From Burkholderiales bacterium (lineage in GTDB: Bacteria > Pseudomonadota > Gammaproteobacteria > Burkholderiales > Burkholderiaceae_C): 36,761 nt of DNA. The translations under genes were made by a program, and so were the position numbers. The stretch lies in the NCBI GenBank assembly GCA_028868895.1, contig JAGWTP010000033.1, positions 1-36,761 on the forward strand, given 5' to 3'. The notes beneath the pieces are model-generated. The model saw only the letters and a list, made by a program, of their open reading frames with translations, was not told the origin of the DNA and searched no databases. This document shows positions 20,242 to 29,401 of the stretch, in pieces (within the stretch, counting starts at the first letter, position 1; each line of letters begins with the position of its first letter).

Positions 20242-20718
20242 ATGAGCCCGCCCTTCCTCGACAAGCTCTGCCCCCGCACCGATCTCGCCGCGCGCCTGAC
20301 CGCGCTGGCGCGGCCGGTGGTCTTCACCAACGGCGTGTTCGACATCCTGCATCGCGGCCACGTGAGCTACCTCGCGCAGGCGCGCGCGCTCGGCGCGAGC
20401 CTGGTGGTCGGCCTGAACAGCGACGCGTCGGCGCGCGGCCTGGGCAAGGGCCCGGACCGCCCGCTCAACAGCGAACTCGATCGCGCCTGCGTGCTCGCCG
20501 CGCTGGAAAGCGTGAGCCTGGTGACGCTGTTCGACGAGGCCACGCCGGTCGAACTGCTCAAGCAGGTGCGGCCGCAGATCTACGTCAAGGGTGGCGACTA
20601 CGACGTCGAGGCACTCGAAGAGACCCGCTGGGTGCGCAGCTGGGGCGGCGAGGCGTGCGCGCTGCCCTTCGTCGACGGCTACTCGACCACCGCGCTGGTG
20701 CGCCGCATCCGCGCCTGA
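20242..20718 (+). CDS. rfaE2: Heptose 1-phosphate adenylyltransferase
   Basis: A 158-residue cytidylyltransferase-fold enzyme. TNGVFDILHRGHVSYL contains the HxGH nucleotide-binding signature at 37-40, and VKGGDYDVEALEE lies at about 114-126. It activates D-glycero-beta-D-manno-heptose 1-phosphate with ATP for lipopolysaccharide inner-core synthesis. In enterics this domain is fused to the kinase in HldE; here it stands alone, as usual in betaproteobacteria, so a separate HldE kinase half is expected elsewhere. It ends six bases before the convergent EamA gene ends. Confidence 0.93.
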   Translation: MSPPFLDKLCPRTDLAARLTALARPVVFTNGVFDILHRGHVSYLAQARALGASLVVGLNSDASARGLGKGPDRPLNSELDRACVLAALESVSLVTLFDEATPVELLKQVRPQIYVKGGDYDVEALEETRWVRSWGGEACALPFVDGYSTTALVRRIRA

Positions 20719-20724
20719 ACGCCG

Positions 20725-21642
20725 CTACGCCGGGGCGACTCGGGCCCGCCGGTTGACCAGCACGATGCCGGTGGCCACCGCCACGAGCGCGACCACCAGC
20801 CGCACGGTGATCGGCTCGCCCAGCAACAGCGCGCCGAGCAGCAGCCCAAACACCGGCGTGAGCAGCGTGAACGACGCGAGCCGGGTTGCCGCGTAGGTGC
20901 GGACCAGCCAGAACCACACCAGGTAGCTGAACGCGGTGACGACGACGATCTGGAACGCCATCGCCGCCCAGGCCAGCGCCGACAGCCGCGCCGGCACCGG
21001 CGCACCGGCGACGCACGCCGCCAGCGCCAGCATCACGCCCGACACCGCGAGCTGGTACAGCAGCGTCTTCTCGGCCGATGCGCCCGAAAGTCGGGTGCCG
21101 CGGATCGACAGCGTGGTCGCGCCCCAGAGCACGCCGGCGGCCACGCCGAGCGCGTCTCCGAGCAGCTGGTGCGGCCCCGCGGCAGGCTTTGTGAAGCCCT
21201 CGGCGAACGCCCAGGCGACGCCCGCGAACGCCAGCAGCAACCCCGCCATCTGCACGCGCGACAGCGCCTCGGCACGGGCGATGAAGGGCATGCCCAGTGC
21301 GACCACGAACGGCGCGATGTAGATGAACACCACCATGCGCGAGGCGGTGGTGAATTGCAGGCCGATGAAGATGCACATGAACTCGGCCGCGAAAAGCGAC
21401 CCCGCGAGCAGCCCGCCGCGCAGCGTGGCGTCGCGCGTGAACACCGGGATGCCGCGCACGCGGGTCCACAGCCACACCAGCAGCGCGCCGCCGAGCGACC
21501 GCGACGCGGCCTGCCACAGCGGCGGCACCTCGGGCATCGCCGCCTTCGCCGCGACCTGGTTCAGGCCCCACAGCGCACAGCACAGCACCAGCGAGCCGAT
21601 CGCCACGGCGTCGAGGTGGGTCTTGCGTTCAGGCAGTGACAT
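20725..21642 (-). CDS. EamA/DMT superfamily transporter
   Basis: A 305-residue inner-membrane protein of about ten hydrophobic helices forming two EamA repeats, the first at about 12-140 (SLVLCCALWGLNQVAAKAA) and the second at about 155-295 (GVLWGATTLSIR, then FSYLVWFWLV). DMT exporters move amino acids, nucleobases or other metabolites outward; substrate cannot be predicted. The ATG chosen lies within the last codons of the rhombosortase gene (14-bp overlap). Its frame is open further upstream but those residues are not hydrophobic and do not match the family. Converges with rfaE2. Confidence 0.9.
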   Translation of the reverse strand: MSLPERKTHLDAVAIGSLVLCCALWGLNQVAAKAAMPEVPPLWQAASRSLGGALLVWLWTRVRGIPVFTRDATLRGGLLAGSLFAAEFMCIFIGLQFTTASRMVVFIYIAPFVVALGMPFIARAEALSRVQMAGLLLAFAGVAWAFAEGFTKPAAGPHQLLGDALGVAAGVLWGATTLSIRGTRLSGASAEKTLLYQLAVSGVMLALAACVAGAPVPARLSALAWAAMAFQIVVVTAFSYLVWFWLVRTYAATRLASFTLLTPVFGLLLGALLLGEPITVRLVVALVAVATGIVLVNRRARVAPA

Positions 21643-22225
21643 CGGGATTGCGGTTTCGAGGGGGCAGGCGCATCGCGATCGCGGCGCACAAGGCGCCGGC
21701 GATCGCACCGGTGGTGTGGGCGATCGGCGCGACCGCGATGTCCCAGCCGCCCGGGTGGCGCAGCGCCGCGCCCCAGGGCGATTCGCTCAGCAGCTTGGCA
21801 ACGAATCCGACCAGCACCGCGCTGCCGACCCAGCGCTGTGCCGGCGTGCCGGTGATCAGCACAAAGGCGATCACCGCCGCCACGCCGGCGTGCACCACGC
21901 CCGACAGACCGCCGTAATGGGCGAGATCGGGCCTGACGAGCAGGCCCAGCTGCGTGAGCGGCCACGCCGCAAGCCAGGCCCAGGCCAGGCGCGCCGGAAC
22001 ACGGGCCACCACGCCGAACACCCCGGCCAATGCCACGCCGGCCAGGTTGCCGACGAGGTGCGCGACGCTGTAGTGAACGCCGATCGCAGTGAACGCACGC
22101 CAGGGCTGGCTGAAAGCGCGCGCGGGTTGCCAATCGATCGCGTCGTGCGGCACCGGCCAGCCCAGCAGCGCGCAGGCGCCGAGCAGGGCGGCCACGCCGG
22201 CCCAGGCGACGCCGGGCCGGGTCAC
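21629..22225 (-). CDS. rrtA: Rhombosortase (rhomboid-family intramembrane serine protease)
   Basis: A 198-residue membrane protein with about six helices. The rhomboid residues are present: HLVGN (56-60, oxyanion-hole H and N), the nucleophile S108 in YGGLSGVVHAG and the catalytic histidine H170 in AHTTGA. GLSGVVHAG, rather than the classical GASG, is the rhombosortase form, the proteases that cut GlyGly-CTERM sorting tails. The GTG start overlaps the glnE stop (GTGA), and the end overlaps the EamA start by 14 bases, so the three genes are tightly coupled. No GlyGly-CTERM substrate is encoded in the window. Confidence 0.85.
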   Translation of the reverse strand: MTRPGVAWAGVAALLGACALLGWPVPHDAIDWQPARAFSQPWRAFTAIGVHYSVAHLVGNLAGVALAGVFGVVARVPARLAWAWLAAWPLTQLGLLVRPDLAHYGGLSGVVHAGVAAVIAFVLITGTPAQRWVGSAVLVGFVAKLLSESPWGAALRHPGGWDIAVAPIAHTTGAIAGALCAAIAMRLPPRNRNPDVTA

Positions 22226-25044
22226 GGCGCCGGTGCTGATGCGACGCCCACCAGACGCGCGTCGGCCGCGGCATCGAACACCGTGTGCCACAGCGCCAGC
22301 ACCGCATCGCGCTGGGTCGCCATCGACTCGGGGTCGACCTGCGTGGGCTGTTCGTCGAGCCGGGCGCGGTGCTGGGCGCGGCGCAGGTCACGGTAAGCGT
22401 CGGCGGCGGCGCTGCCGAGTTGGTCGGGGAGCAAGCCATCGGCCTGCGCACGCTGCAGCAGCGCGATGTTGCCGACGTCGTCGAGCAGGCCGGGATGCGT
22501 CGCGCCGTGCGCCAACACGATGTACTGCACTGCGAATTCCGCGTCGATCATGCCACCGGCGCTGTGCTTCACGTCGAAGCGCTCGGGCTTGATCGGGTGC
22601 GCCTGGCGCACCTTGTCACGCATCGCCCGGACCTCGGCGCGCAAGGCCTGGGCGTCGCGCGGTGCGCACAGCACGCTGCGGCGCACGGCGTCGAAGCGCG
22701 GCTCGAGCGCGCGCCAGCCGGCGCACCAGCGCGCGCGCGTGAGCGCCTGGTGTTCCCAGGTCCAGGCGGTGTTGCTGCCGCGGCCGCTCTGGTAGCGCTC
22801 GAACGAGGCGAGCGAGGTGACGAGCAGGCCCGAATTGCCGTTCGGCCGCAGCGCGGTGTCGATGTCGAACAGCTCGCCGGCGGCGGTGCGCAGCGTCAGC
22901 CAGTTGATGACCTTGCGCACGAACGCGCCATAGGCCTCGGCGGCGCGGTCGGCGTCGGGCTCGTCGGCGTCGTCGTAGAGGAACACGACGTCGAGGTCGC
23001 TGCCGTAGCCGAGCTCCTTGCCGCCGAGCTTGCCGTAGGCGATGACCGCCAGCCGCGGCTCGGCGCGGTGGGCCTGCTTCAGGTGCCGCCAGGCCCAGCG
23101 CAGCACCAGCGCGAGCGTGGCGTCGGCCAGCGCCGAGAGATCGTCGGCGACCTGCTCGACCGTGATGTGGCCCTCGACGTCGCGCACCAGCGTGCGGAAC
23201 ACCTCGGCGTGGTGGGCGCGGCGCAGCGTGTCGAGCAGCGACTCTTCGTCGGCCTGGCCGGAGCGTTCCCAGGCGTCGTGGCGCTCGTCGAGCTCGCGGG
23301 TGAATTCCTGCGCATCGAAGCGGCTGTGCAGCGCGCGCTGGTCGGCCAGCTCGTCGATCACGCCCGGGTGCAGCATCAGGTAGCGCATCGGCCAGCGGGC
23401 CAGGCCGAGCAGGCGCAACAGGCGGCTTTGCACCTCGGGGCGCTCGACCAGCATCGCCAGATAGCTCTCGCGCCGCAGCAGTGGCTCGAGCCAGTCGATG
23501 AAACGCGTCGCGGCCTGCATCGTGCAGTGGCCGTCCTTGACCGCCTGTGCCGCGCGGTTGATCAGGCGCGCCAGGCGCAGCTTGCTGTCGGCGCGCAGCA
23601 GCTGGATCTTCGGCTGCTCGCGCAGCGGCCGCACGCGCTCGGCCAGTTCGGGCGGCAGTTGCGCGAGAAAGGCGTCGGCGTCGACCGGCTGCGGCGGCGC
23701 GCCGCAGCCACGGCAGCCATTCGCGCCGCCACCATGGGCGCTGGGCGTGCGGCCGTCGTGCAGCAGGGCGTCGAACTCCATCGCGACGAACTCCCGCGTC
23801 GCGCCGAGGCGGTCGAGCAGCTCGCAGGTTGCGGCGTCGCAGCCATTGATGTCGTCGCCGGCAAAGCCCAGGCTGCGCGCGATCCAGCCGAGATCGGCAT
23901 CGACGGTCGGCAGCAGGTGGGTCTGCTGGTCGTCGAGGTACTGGATGCGGTGCTCGACGCGGCGCAGGAACTCGTAAGCCTCGGCCAGCCGCTTTGCGCT
24001 CGCCGGCTTCATCAGTGCACCGGCGCTCAACTTGTGCAGCGCCTTCAGCGTCGAGCGGGTGCGGATCTCGGGGAACTGGCCGCCGCGCGCCACCAGCAGC
24101 AACTGCACGATGAACTCGATCTCGCGGATGCCCCCGCGCGACAGCTTGACGTCGTTGGCGCGCTCGGGCCGGCCGGCGGCGCGGCGCTGCGCTTGTTCGC
24201 GCACCTTGGCATGCAGCTGGCGCAACCCCTCGAACACGCCGTAGTCGAGGTAGCGGCGGTACACGAACGCGGTGACGAGGTCGCGCAACGCCAGCGCGCG
24301 GCCACTCTTCACGCTCTGCGCGGGCGCGACGACGCGGCTCTTCAGCCACGCGAAGCGCTCCCACTCGCGGCCCTGCACCTGCAGGTACTCCTCGAGCATC
24401 GCCAGGCTCACGCACGTTGGCCCCGAGTTGCCGTTCGGGCGCAACGCCAGGTCGACGCGGAACACGAACCCGTCTTCGGTGACCTCGCCGATCAGCGTGT
24501 ACAGGCTCTTGGCGACTGCGGCGAAATACTCGTGGGCGCTGACGGCCAGCGGCCCGTCGGTCTGGCCGTCTTCTTCGTAGACGTAGATCAGGTCGATGTC
24601 GGACGACACGTTGAGTTCGCGCGCGCCGAGCTTGCCCATGCCGACGACCCAGAAGTCGATGCGCGCGCCGGCCGCATTGCGCGGCGCGCCGTGGCGCGCG
24701 TCGTGGTCGCGTTGCGCCTGCGCCAGCGCGCGCTCGAGCGTGGCCTCGGCCAGCGCGGTCATCGCGCCGGTGATGTCGTGCAGCGTGGCACCGCACTCGA
24801 CATCGAGCACCGCGAGCCGCTCCAGCACCAGCTGGCGCGCCACCCGCATCGCGCTGGCGAGCTCGCGGCCGCCGGCCTGCAGCCGCTCGATCAGCCTCTC
24901 GATGTCTTCGCGCCGCGGTGTGCCGGCGCCGAGCAGCGACAACTCGGCGGCATAGCGGCGCCGGATGCGCTGCACGAAACGGCTGTGGTCGGCGCGTGCC
25001 GCTGTCGGCGCGGCGGCGGTTTCAGCGCAGGGGTGGGAACCCAT
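22222..25044 (-). CDS. glnE: Glutamine synthetase adenylyltransferase/deadenylase
   Basis: A 940-residue bifunctional enzyme that attaches AMP to glutamine synthetase and removes it, in response to PII. It has two nucleotidyltransferase domains: the deadenylase half with GMGKLGARELNVSSDIDLIY at 135-154, and the adenylyltransferase half with AYGKLGGKELGYGSDLDVVF at about 667-686. Both aspartate pairs (DxD) are intact. Length matches E. coli GlnE (946). The frame extends 43 residues upstream, but the ATG at 25044 fits the family; no clear Shine-Dalgarno is visible. The stop overlaps the rhombosortase GTG. Divergent from yhdP. Confidence 0.96.
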   Translation of the reverse strand: MGSHPCAETAAAPTAARADHSRFVQRIRRRYAAELSLLGAGTPRREDIERLIERLQAGGRELASAMRVARQLVLERLAVLDVECGATLHDITGAMTALAEATLERALAQAQRDHDARHGAPRNAAGARIDFWVVGMGKLGARELNVSSDIDLIYVYEEDGQTDGPLAVSAHEYFAAVAKSLYTLIGEVTEDGFVFRVDLALRPNGNSGPTCVSLAMLEEYLQVQGREWERFAWLKSRVVAPAQSVKSGRALALRDLVTAFVYRRYLDYGVFEGLRQLHAKVREQAQRRAAGRPERANDVKLSRGGIREIEFIVQLLLVARGGQFPEIRTRSTLKALHKLSAGALMKPASAKRLAEAYEFLRRVEHRIQYLDDQQTHLLPTVDADLGWIARSLGFAGDDINGCDAATCELLDRLGATREFVAMEFDALLHDGRTPSAHGGGANGCRGCGAPPQPVDADAFLAQLPPELAERVRPLREQPKIQLLRADSKLRLARLINRAAQAVKDGHCTMQAATRFIDWLEPLLRRESYLAMLVERPEVQSRLLRLLGLARWPMRYLMLHPGVIDELADQRALHSRFDAQEFTRELDERHDAWERSGQADEESLLDTLRRAHHAEVFRTLVRDVEGHITVEQVADDLSALADATLALVLRWAWRHLKQAHRAEPRLAVIAYGKLGGKELGYGSDLDVVFLYDDADEPDADRAAEAYGAFVRKVINWLTLRTAAGELFDIDTALRPNGNSGLLVTSLASFERYQSGRGSNTAWTWEHQALTRARWCAGWRALEPRFDAVRRSVLCAPRDAQALRAEVRAMRDKVRQAHPIKPERFDVKHSAGGMIDAEFAVQYIVLAHGATHPGLLDDVGNIALLQRAQADGLLPDQLGSAAADAYRDLRRAQHRARLDEQPTQVDPESMATQRDAVLALWHTVFDAAADARLVGVASAPAP

Positions 25045-25215
25045 GGAGCGCAATGAGGTCTGTGCTAGATTGAACGAACAGGCTTCGGCCCGGGCGCCTT
25101 CGGCGAGCGGCGATCGGCCGCTCGCCGAAATGCCTCTCGGCGACCCGTCGATTGCCGACCGGTTTGTTGCCAACCGCTATCTCGCACGAGCCTTGGCCGG
25201 CGTACCGATGTTTTC
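25045..25215. promoter_or_regulatory. Divergent glnE/yhdP control region with a 13-bp hairpin
   Basis: At 25099-25111 and 25117-25129 TTCGGCGAGCGGC and its exact complement pair around a 5-base loop, 54 bases before glnE and 86 before yhdP. A terminator makes no sense between divergent starts, so it is either a leader RNA structure or a protein site. An extended -10 (TGCTAGATT, 25063-25071, plus) would place the hairpin inside the yhdP leader. A good -35 is lacking. Confidence 0.5.
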
Positions 25216-28200
25216 ATGTCCTTCACCCCGCCCGCCACGAAGCCTCCCGATGTGACCGCCGCTCCCTGGCCGCCCGGTGACCCCGTGGTGCGCTGGGTGC
25301 GCCTGCGATGGTGGGCGCGCGCGCTGCTGGGCCTGGTGATCACGGCGTGGAGCCTGTTGCTGGTCGCCTGGCTGGCGCTCCACTGGGTGATTCTGCCGCA
25401 CATCCAGCAGTGGCGTGCACCGATCGAGGCCCGCGCCAGCCAGGCGCTCGGCGTGCCGGTGCGCATCGGCAGCATCGAGGTGCGCTCGAGCGGCTGGGTG
25501 CCCACGCTCGAGCTGCGCGAGGTGCTGCTGCTGGGGGCCGACCAGCGCCCCGCGCTGCGCCTGCCGCGCGTGCTGGCGGCGGTGTCGCTGCGCTCGCTGT
25601 TTTCGCTCCAGCTGCGCTTCGAGCAGTTGCTGATCGACGGCGCGCAAGTCGAAGCGCGACGCGACGCGAGCGGCCGCATCTTCGTCGCCGGGCTGGCGCT
25701 CGGTGGCGGCGAGGTCGGCAGCGGCAATGCCGCGGCCGACTGGTTCTTCGCCCAGCACGAGTTCGTGATCCGCGGCGGGTCGCTGCGCTGGACCGACGAG
25801 CAGCGCCACGCGCCGCCGCTGGTGCTGACCGATGTGCAACTGGTCGTGCGCAACGGCCTGCGCCAGCACGACCTGCGCCTGGACGCGACGCCGCCCGCCG
25901 AATGGGGCGATCGCTTCAGCATCGCAGGCCGCTTCACCCAGCCGCTGCTGGCACGCCGTGGCGACTGGCACCGCTGGAGCGGCACCGCCTACGCCACGCT
26001 GCCGCGCGCCGACGTCCACGCGCTGGGCGAACAGATGACATTGCCGTTCGAGCTGAGCGCCGGCATCGGTGCGCTGCGCGGCTGGCTCGACGTGACCGAC
26101 GGCGCGCCCACCGCCGCAACGCTCGACGTCGCACTGCGCACCGTCACGCTGCGGCTGGCTGCCGACGTCGAGCCGCTCGCGGTCGAGGAGGTCGAAGGCC
26201 GGCTGATCGGCCAGCGCAACGCAGACGGTGCCACGCTGGCGCTGCAGCACTTCAGCTTCCTCACCGGCGACGGCATCCGCTGGCCGCAGGGCGACATGAA
26301 GTTCGCCTGGCGCCAGCGCGACGGCCAGCCCGCCAATGGTGGCTCGTTCACCGCGCAACGGCTCGACCTCGGGCCGATGGCGCAGGTCGCATCGCGCGTG
26401 CCGCTCGGCGAGGCGCTGAAAAAGTTGCTCGCCCAGCTGGACCCGAAAGGGATGGTCAGCGACCTCAGCGCCACCTGGGACGGGCCGCTCGACGCGCCCC
26501 TGCACTACCGCGTCCAGGGCCGGATCAGCGCGCTGGCGCTGGCCGCGCACGCGTCGGACGCGCCCGGTGGCATCGGCCGGCCGGGCCTGCGCGGTGCGGC
26601 ACTGCAGCTCGACGCCAGCGACACCGGCGGGCAGGCGCGCGTCGTGATGAACGGCGGTGCGGTGGCGTTGCCGGGCGTGTTCGACGATCCGCTGCTGGTG
26701 CTCGACCAGCTCGATGCGCAGCTGGCCTGGACGATCGCGCCGGCAAGTGCTCCGGGCGTGCCGCGGCAACTGACGGTGCAGGTCAGCGGCGCGCGATTCT
26801 CCAATGCCGACGCGCACGGCCAGCTCACGGCGCTGTGGCGTTCCGGCACCGGCGCCGCCCGCTACCCGGGCCACCTGACGCTCGACGGCACGGTCGGCGA
26901 CGGCGTCGCGAACCGGGCCTACCGCTACCTGCCGACGGGCCTGCCCAAGGCGACGCGCCAGTACATCGAGCACGCGGTGCAAGGTGGCACGCTGACGCGC
27001 GCAAGCTTCCATGTCGACGGCGCGCTGGCGGACTTCCCGTACTTCCCCGCGCACGCGGCATCCCAACCGGCGAACGCCGGCGGCGGTGCGGTTGCGGGCG
27101 AGTTCCGCATCGTCGCGCAGGTCGACAACGCCACTTTCGCGTTCGTGCCGAGCCTGCCGGAAAGCGGCAATGCGGCGGCCTACACGTCGCCGTGGCCGGC
27201 GCTCGAGCAGGCCAGCGTCGAACTCGACCTGGACCATGGCAACCTGGCACTGCGCAACGGCCGCGCGCAGCTCGGCAGCATTGCCTGGAGCCAGGTGCAA
27301 GGGGCGATCCGCCATCTCGAAGGCGGCGGTGTGCTCACGCTGGACGCGACCGCGCGCGGGCCGCTGGCGGCGATGCTGCGGGTCGTCAACACCACGCCGG
27401 TGGGGGGATGGATCGGCAACGCGCTGGCCGCGAGCAGCGCCACCGGCAACGCCGAGCTGCAGCTCGGCCTGAACCTGCCGCTGGCGCGCCTCGCAGCCTC
27501 GACCGTGAAGGGCAGCGTGGTGCTGGCCGGCAACGACGTGCGCATCACGCCCGACAGCCCGCTGCTGGCCGACGCGCGTGGCCGCATCGGCTTCACCGAC
27601 AAAGGCTATGCGCTGGCCGGCGCGAGCGCGACGCTGTACGGCGGCGCCGCAACCCTCGACGGCGGATCGCAGCCCGACGGCAGCGTGCGCTTCAACGCCC
27701 AGGGCAGCGTCAGCGCCGATGGCCTGCGCCGCGCGGGTGCCGGTGGACCGCTGGCACGCCTGGCCACGGTGCTGAGCGGGCAGACCGGCTACCGCGCCAG
27801 CGTGGCCTTCGTGCACGGCGAGCCCGAGGTCAGCGTCACCAGCAACCTCGTCGGCCTCGGCCTGGATCTGCCGGCGCCGCTGAACAAGGCGGCCGACGCG
27901 TCGATGGCGCTGCGTTTCCAGACCCGCGTCGATCCGGCCTCGCTGGCTCCGGGCCAGACGCCGCGCGACACGCTGCGGTTCGAGCTCGGCAACGTCGTCC
28001 AGGCGCAGTACCTGCGCGACCTGGGTGGCGCGCAGCCGCGCGTGCTGCGTGGCGGCATCGGCGTGCTGGTGCCCGCGCCGCAGCCGGCCGCCGGCGTGGC
28101 CGCGAGCGTCGATCTGCCCATGCTCGTCACCGATGACTGGAGCGCCGTCGCCGACCGACTGCTCGGGACGTCCGATGCCTCCGCTGCCGGCGCCGCGTCG

Positions 28201-29385
28201 GGCTATGCGCCCGACACGATCGGGCTGCGCGTGCAGGAGCTTGTCGCCGGCCAGCGCCGGCTGACGCACGTCTCGGCCGGCCTGTCGCAGGTGGCCGGCG
28301 TGTGGCGCGCCAACGTCGACGCCGACCAGCTCAACGGCTACGTCGAGTACCGCCCGCCGTCGGCGCGCGGCGGCGTGGCCACCGCCGGCGGGCGGGTGTA
28401 CGCCCGGCTGTCGCGACTGTCGCTGCCCAAGAGCGATGTCGATCAGGTCGAGACCCTGCTCGACCAGCAGCCGTCCAGCGTGCCGGCGCTCGATGTCGTG
28501 GTCGACGACTTCGAGTTGCGCGGCAAGCACCTCGGGCGGGTCGAGATCGACGCGATCAACCGCTCCACCGGCCAAGGCCGCGACGCGCTGCGCGACTGGC
28601 AGCTCACCAAGTTCAACATCAGCAACCCCGAGGCGCAGATGACGGCCACCGGCCACTGGGCGGCCGTGGGCGCGGCGCCCGGCCCGGGCCTGCCGGTGCC
28701 GCGCCGCGCGGTGATGGACTTCACGCTGAAGCTCTCCGACAGCGGCGCGCTGCTCGATCGGCTGGGCATCCGCAAGGTGATCCGCGGCGGCAAGGGCCAG
28801 CTCAAGGGCCAGATCGCGTGGCTCGGCTCGCCGTTCGCGCTCGACTACCCGAGCCTGGCGGGGCAGATCAACGTCGCGATCGAGTCCGGTCAGTTCCTGA
28901 AAGCCGATCCCGGTGCGGCGCGGCTGCTCGGTGTGTTGAGCCTGCAGTCGCTGCCGCGGCGGCTCTCGCTGGACTTCCGCGACCTGTTCCAGGAGGGCTT
29001 CGCGTTCGACAGCGTCACCGGCGACGTTCAGATCGAGCAGGGCGTGGCGCGCACCAACAACCTGCGCATGCGCGGCGTCCAGGCCTTGGTGCTGATGGAC
29101 GGCAGCGCCGACATCGCGCGCGAAACGCAGGACATGCAGGTGGTGGTGGTGCCCGAGATCAACGCCGGCACCGCCGCGCTGGCCTACGCGGTGATCAACC
29201 CTGCCATCGGCCTGGGCGCGTTTCTCGCGCAGGCGATCCTGAAGAAGCCGCTCACCCAGGCCGGCACGCGCGAGTTCCACGTGACCGGGCCGTGGGCCGA
29301 TCCGAAGGTCGAGCGCGTCGAGCGCAAGTTCGGCGAAGATGTGCCGGCCGCCGACGCGCCGGCGTCGGCGCCGACGAAGAACTGA
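25216..29385 (+). CDS. yhdP: YhdP family AsmA-like lipid-transport protein
   Basis: A 1389-residue envelope protein. One transmembrane helix at about 36-60 anchors it in the inner membrane; the remainder is periplasmic and made of repeating beta-strand units, as in the AsmA-like bridge proteins TamB, YdbH and YhdP that carry phospholipids to the outer membrane. The C-terminal AsmA-like domain ends with INAGTAALAYAVINPAIGLGAFLAQ and FHVTGPWADPKVE, typical of YhdP. It is slightly longer than E. coli YhdP (about 1266). It is divergent from glnE, a conserved pairing, and the nitrilase gene follows 16 bases later. A very long reverse frame exists but is a GC shadow. Confidence 0.93.
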   Translation: MSFTPPATKPPDVTAAPWPPGDPVVRWVRLRWWARALLGLVITAWSLLLVAWLALHWVILPHIQQWRAPIEARASQALGVPVRIGSIEVRSSGWVPTLELREVLLLGADQRPALRLPRVLAAVSLRSLFSLQLRFEQLLIDGAQVEARRDASGRIFVAGLALGGGEVGSGNAAADWFFAQHEFVIRGGSLRWTDEQRHAPPLVLTDVQLVVRNGLRQHDLRLDATPPAEWGDRFSIAGRFTQPLLARRGDWHRWSGTAYATLPRADVHALGEQMTLPFELSAGIGALRGWLDVTDGAPTAATLDVALRTVTLRLAADVEPLAVEEVEGRLIGQRNADGATLALQHFSFLTGDGIRWPQGDMKFAWRQRDGQPANGGSFTAQRLDLGPMAQVASRVPLGEALKKLLAQLDPKGMVSDLSATWDGPLDAPLHYRVQGRISALALAAHASDAPGGIGRPGLRGAALQLDASDTGGQARVVMNGGAVALPGVFDDPLLVLDQLDAQLAWTIAPASAPGVPRQLTVQVSGARFSNADAHGQLTALWRSGTGAARYPGHLTLDGTVGDGVANRAYRYLPTGLPKATRQYIEHAVQGGTLTRASFHVDGALADFPYFPAHAASQPANAGGGAVAGEFRIVAQVDNATFAFVPSLPESGNAAAYTSPWPALEQASVELDLDHGNLALRNGRAQLGSIAWSQVQGAIRHLEGGGVLTLDATARGPLAAMLRVVNTTPVGGWIGNALAASSATGNAELQLGLNLPLARLAASTVKGSVVLAGNDVRITPDSPLLADARGRIGFTDKGYALAGASATLYGGAATLDGGSQPDGSVRFNAQGSVSADGLRRAGAGGPLARLATVLSGQTGYRASVAFVHGEPEVSVTSNLVGLGLDLPAPLNKAADASMALRFQTRVDPASLAPGQTPRDTLRFELGNVVQAQYLRDLGGAQPRVLRGGIGVLVPAPQPAAGVAASVDLPMLVTDDWSAVADRLLGTSDASAAGAASGYAPDTIGLRVQELVAGQRRLTHVSAGLSQVAGVWRANVDADQLNGYVEYRPPSARGGVATAGGRVYARLSRLSLPKSDVDQVETLLDQQPSSVPALDVVVDDFELRGKHLGRVEIDAINRSTGQGRDALRDWQLTKFNISNPEAQMTATGHWAAVGAAPGPGLPVPRRAVMDFTLKLSDSGALLDRLGIRKVIRGGKGQLKGQIAWLGSPFALDYPSLAGQINVAIESGQFLKADPGAARLLGVLSLQSLPRRLSLDFRDLFQEGFAFDSVTGDVQIEQGVARTNNLRMRGVQALVLMDGSADIARETQDMQVVVVPEINAGTAALAYAVINPAIGLGAFLAQAILKKPLTQAGTREFHVTGPWADPKVERVERKFGEDVPAADAPASAPTKN

Positions 29386-29401
29386 CGACGAGGAGCCCCG
29401 C

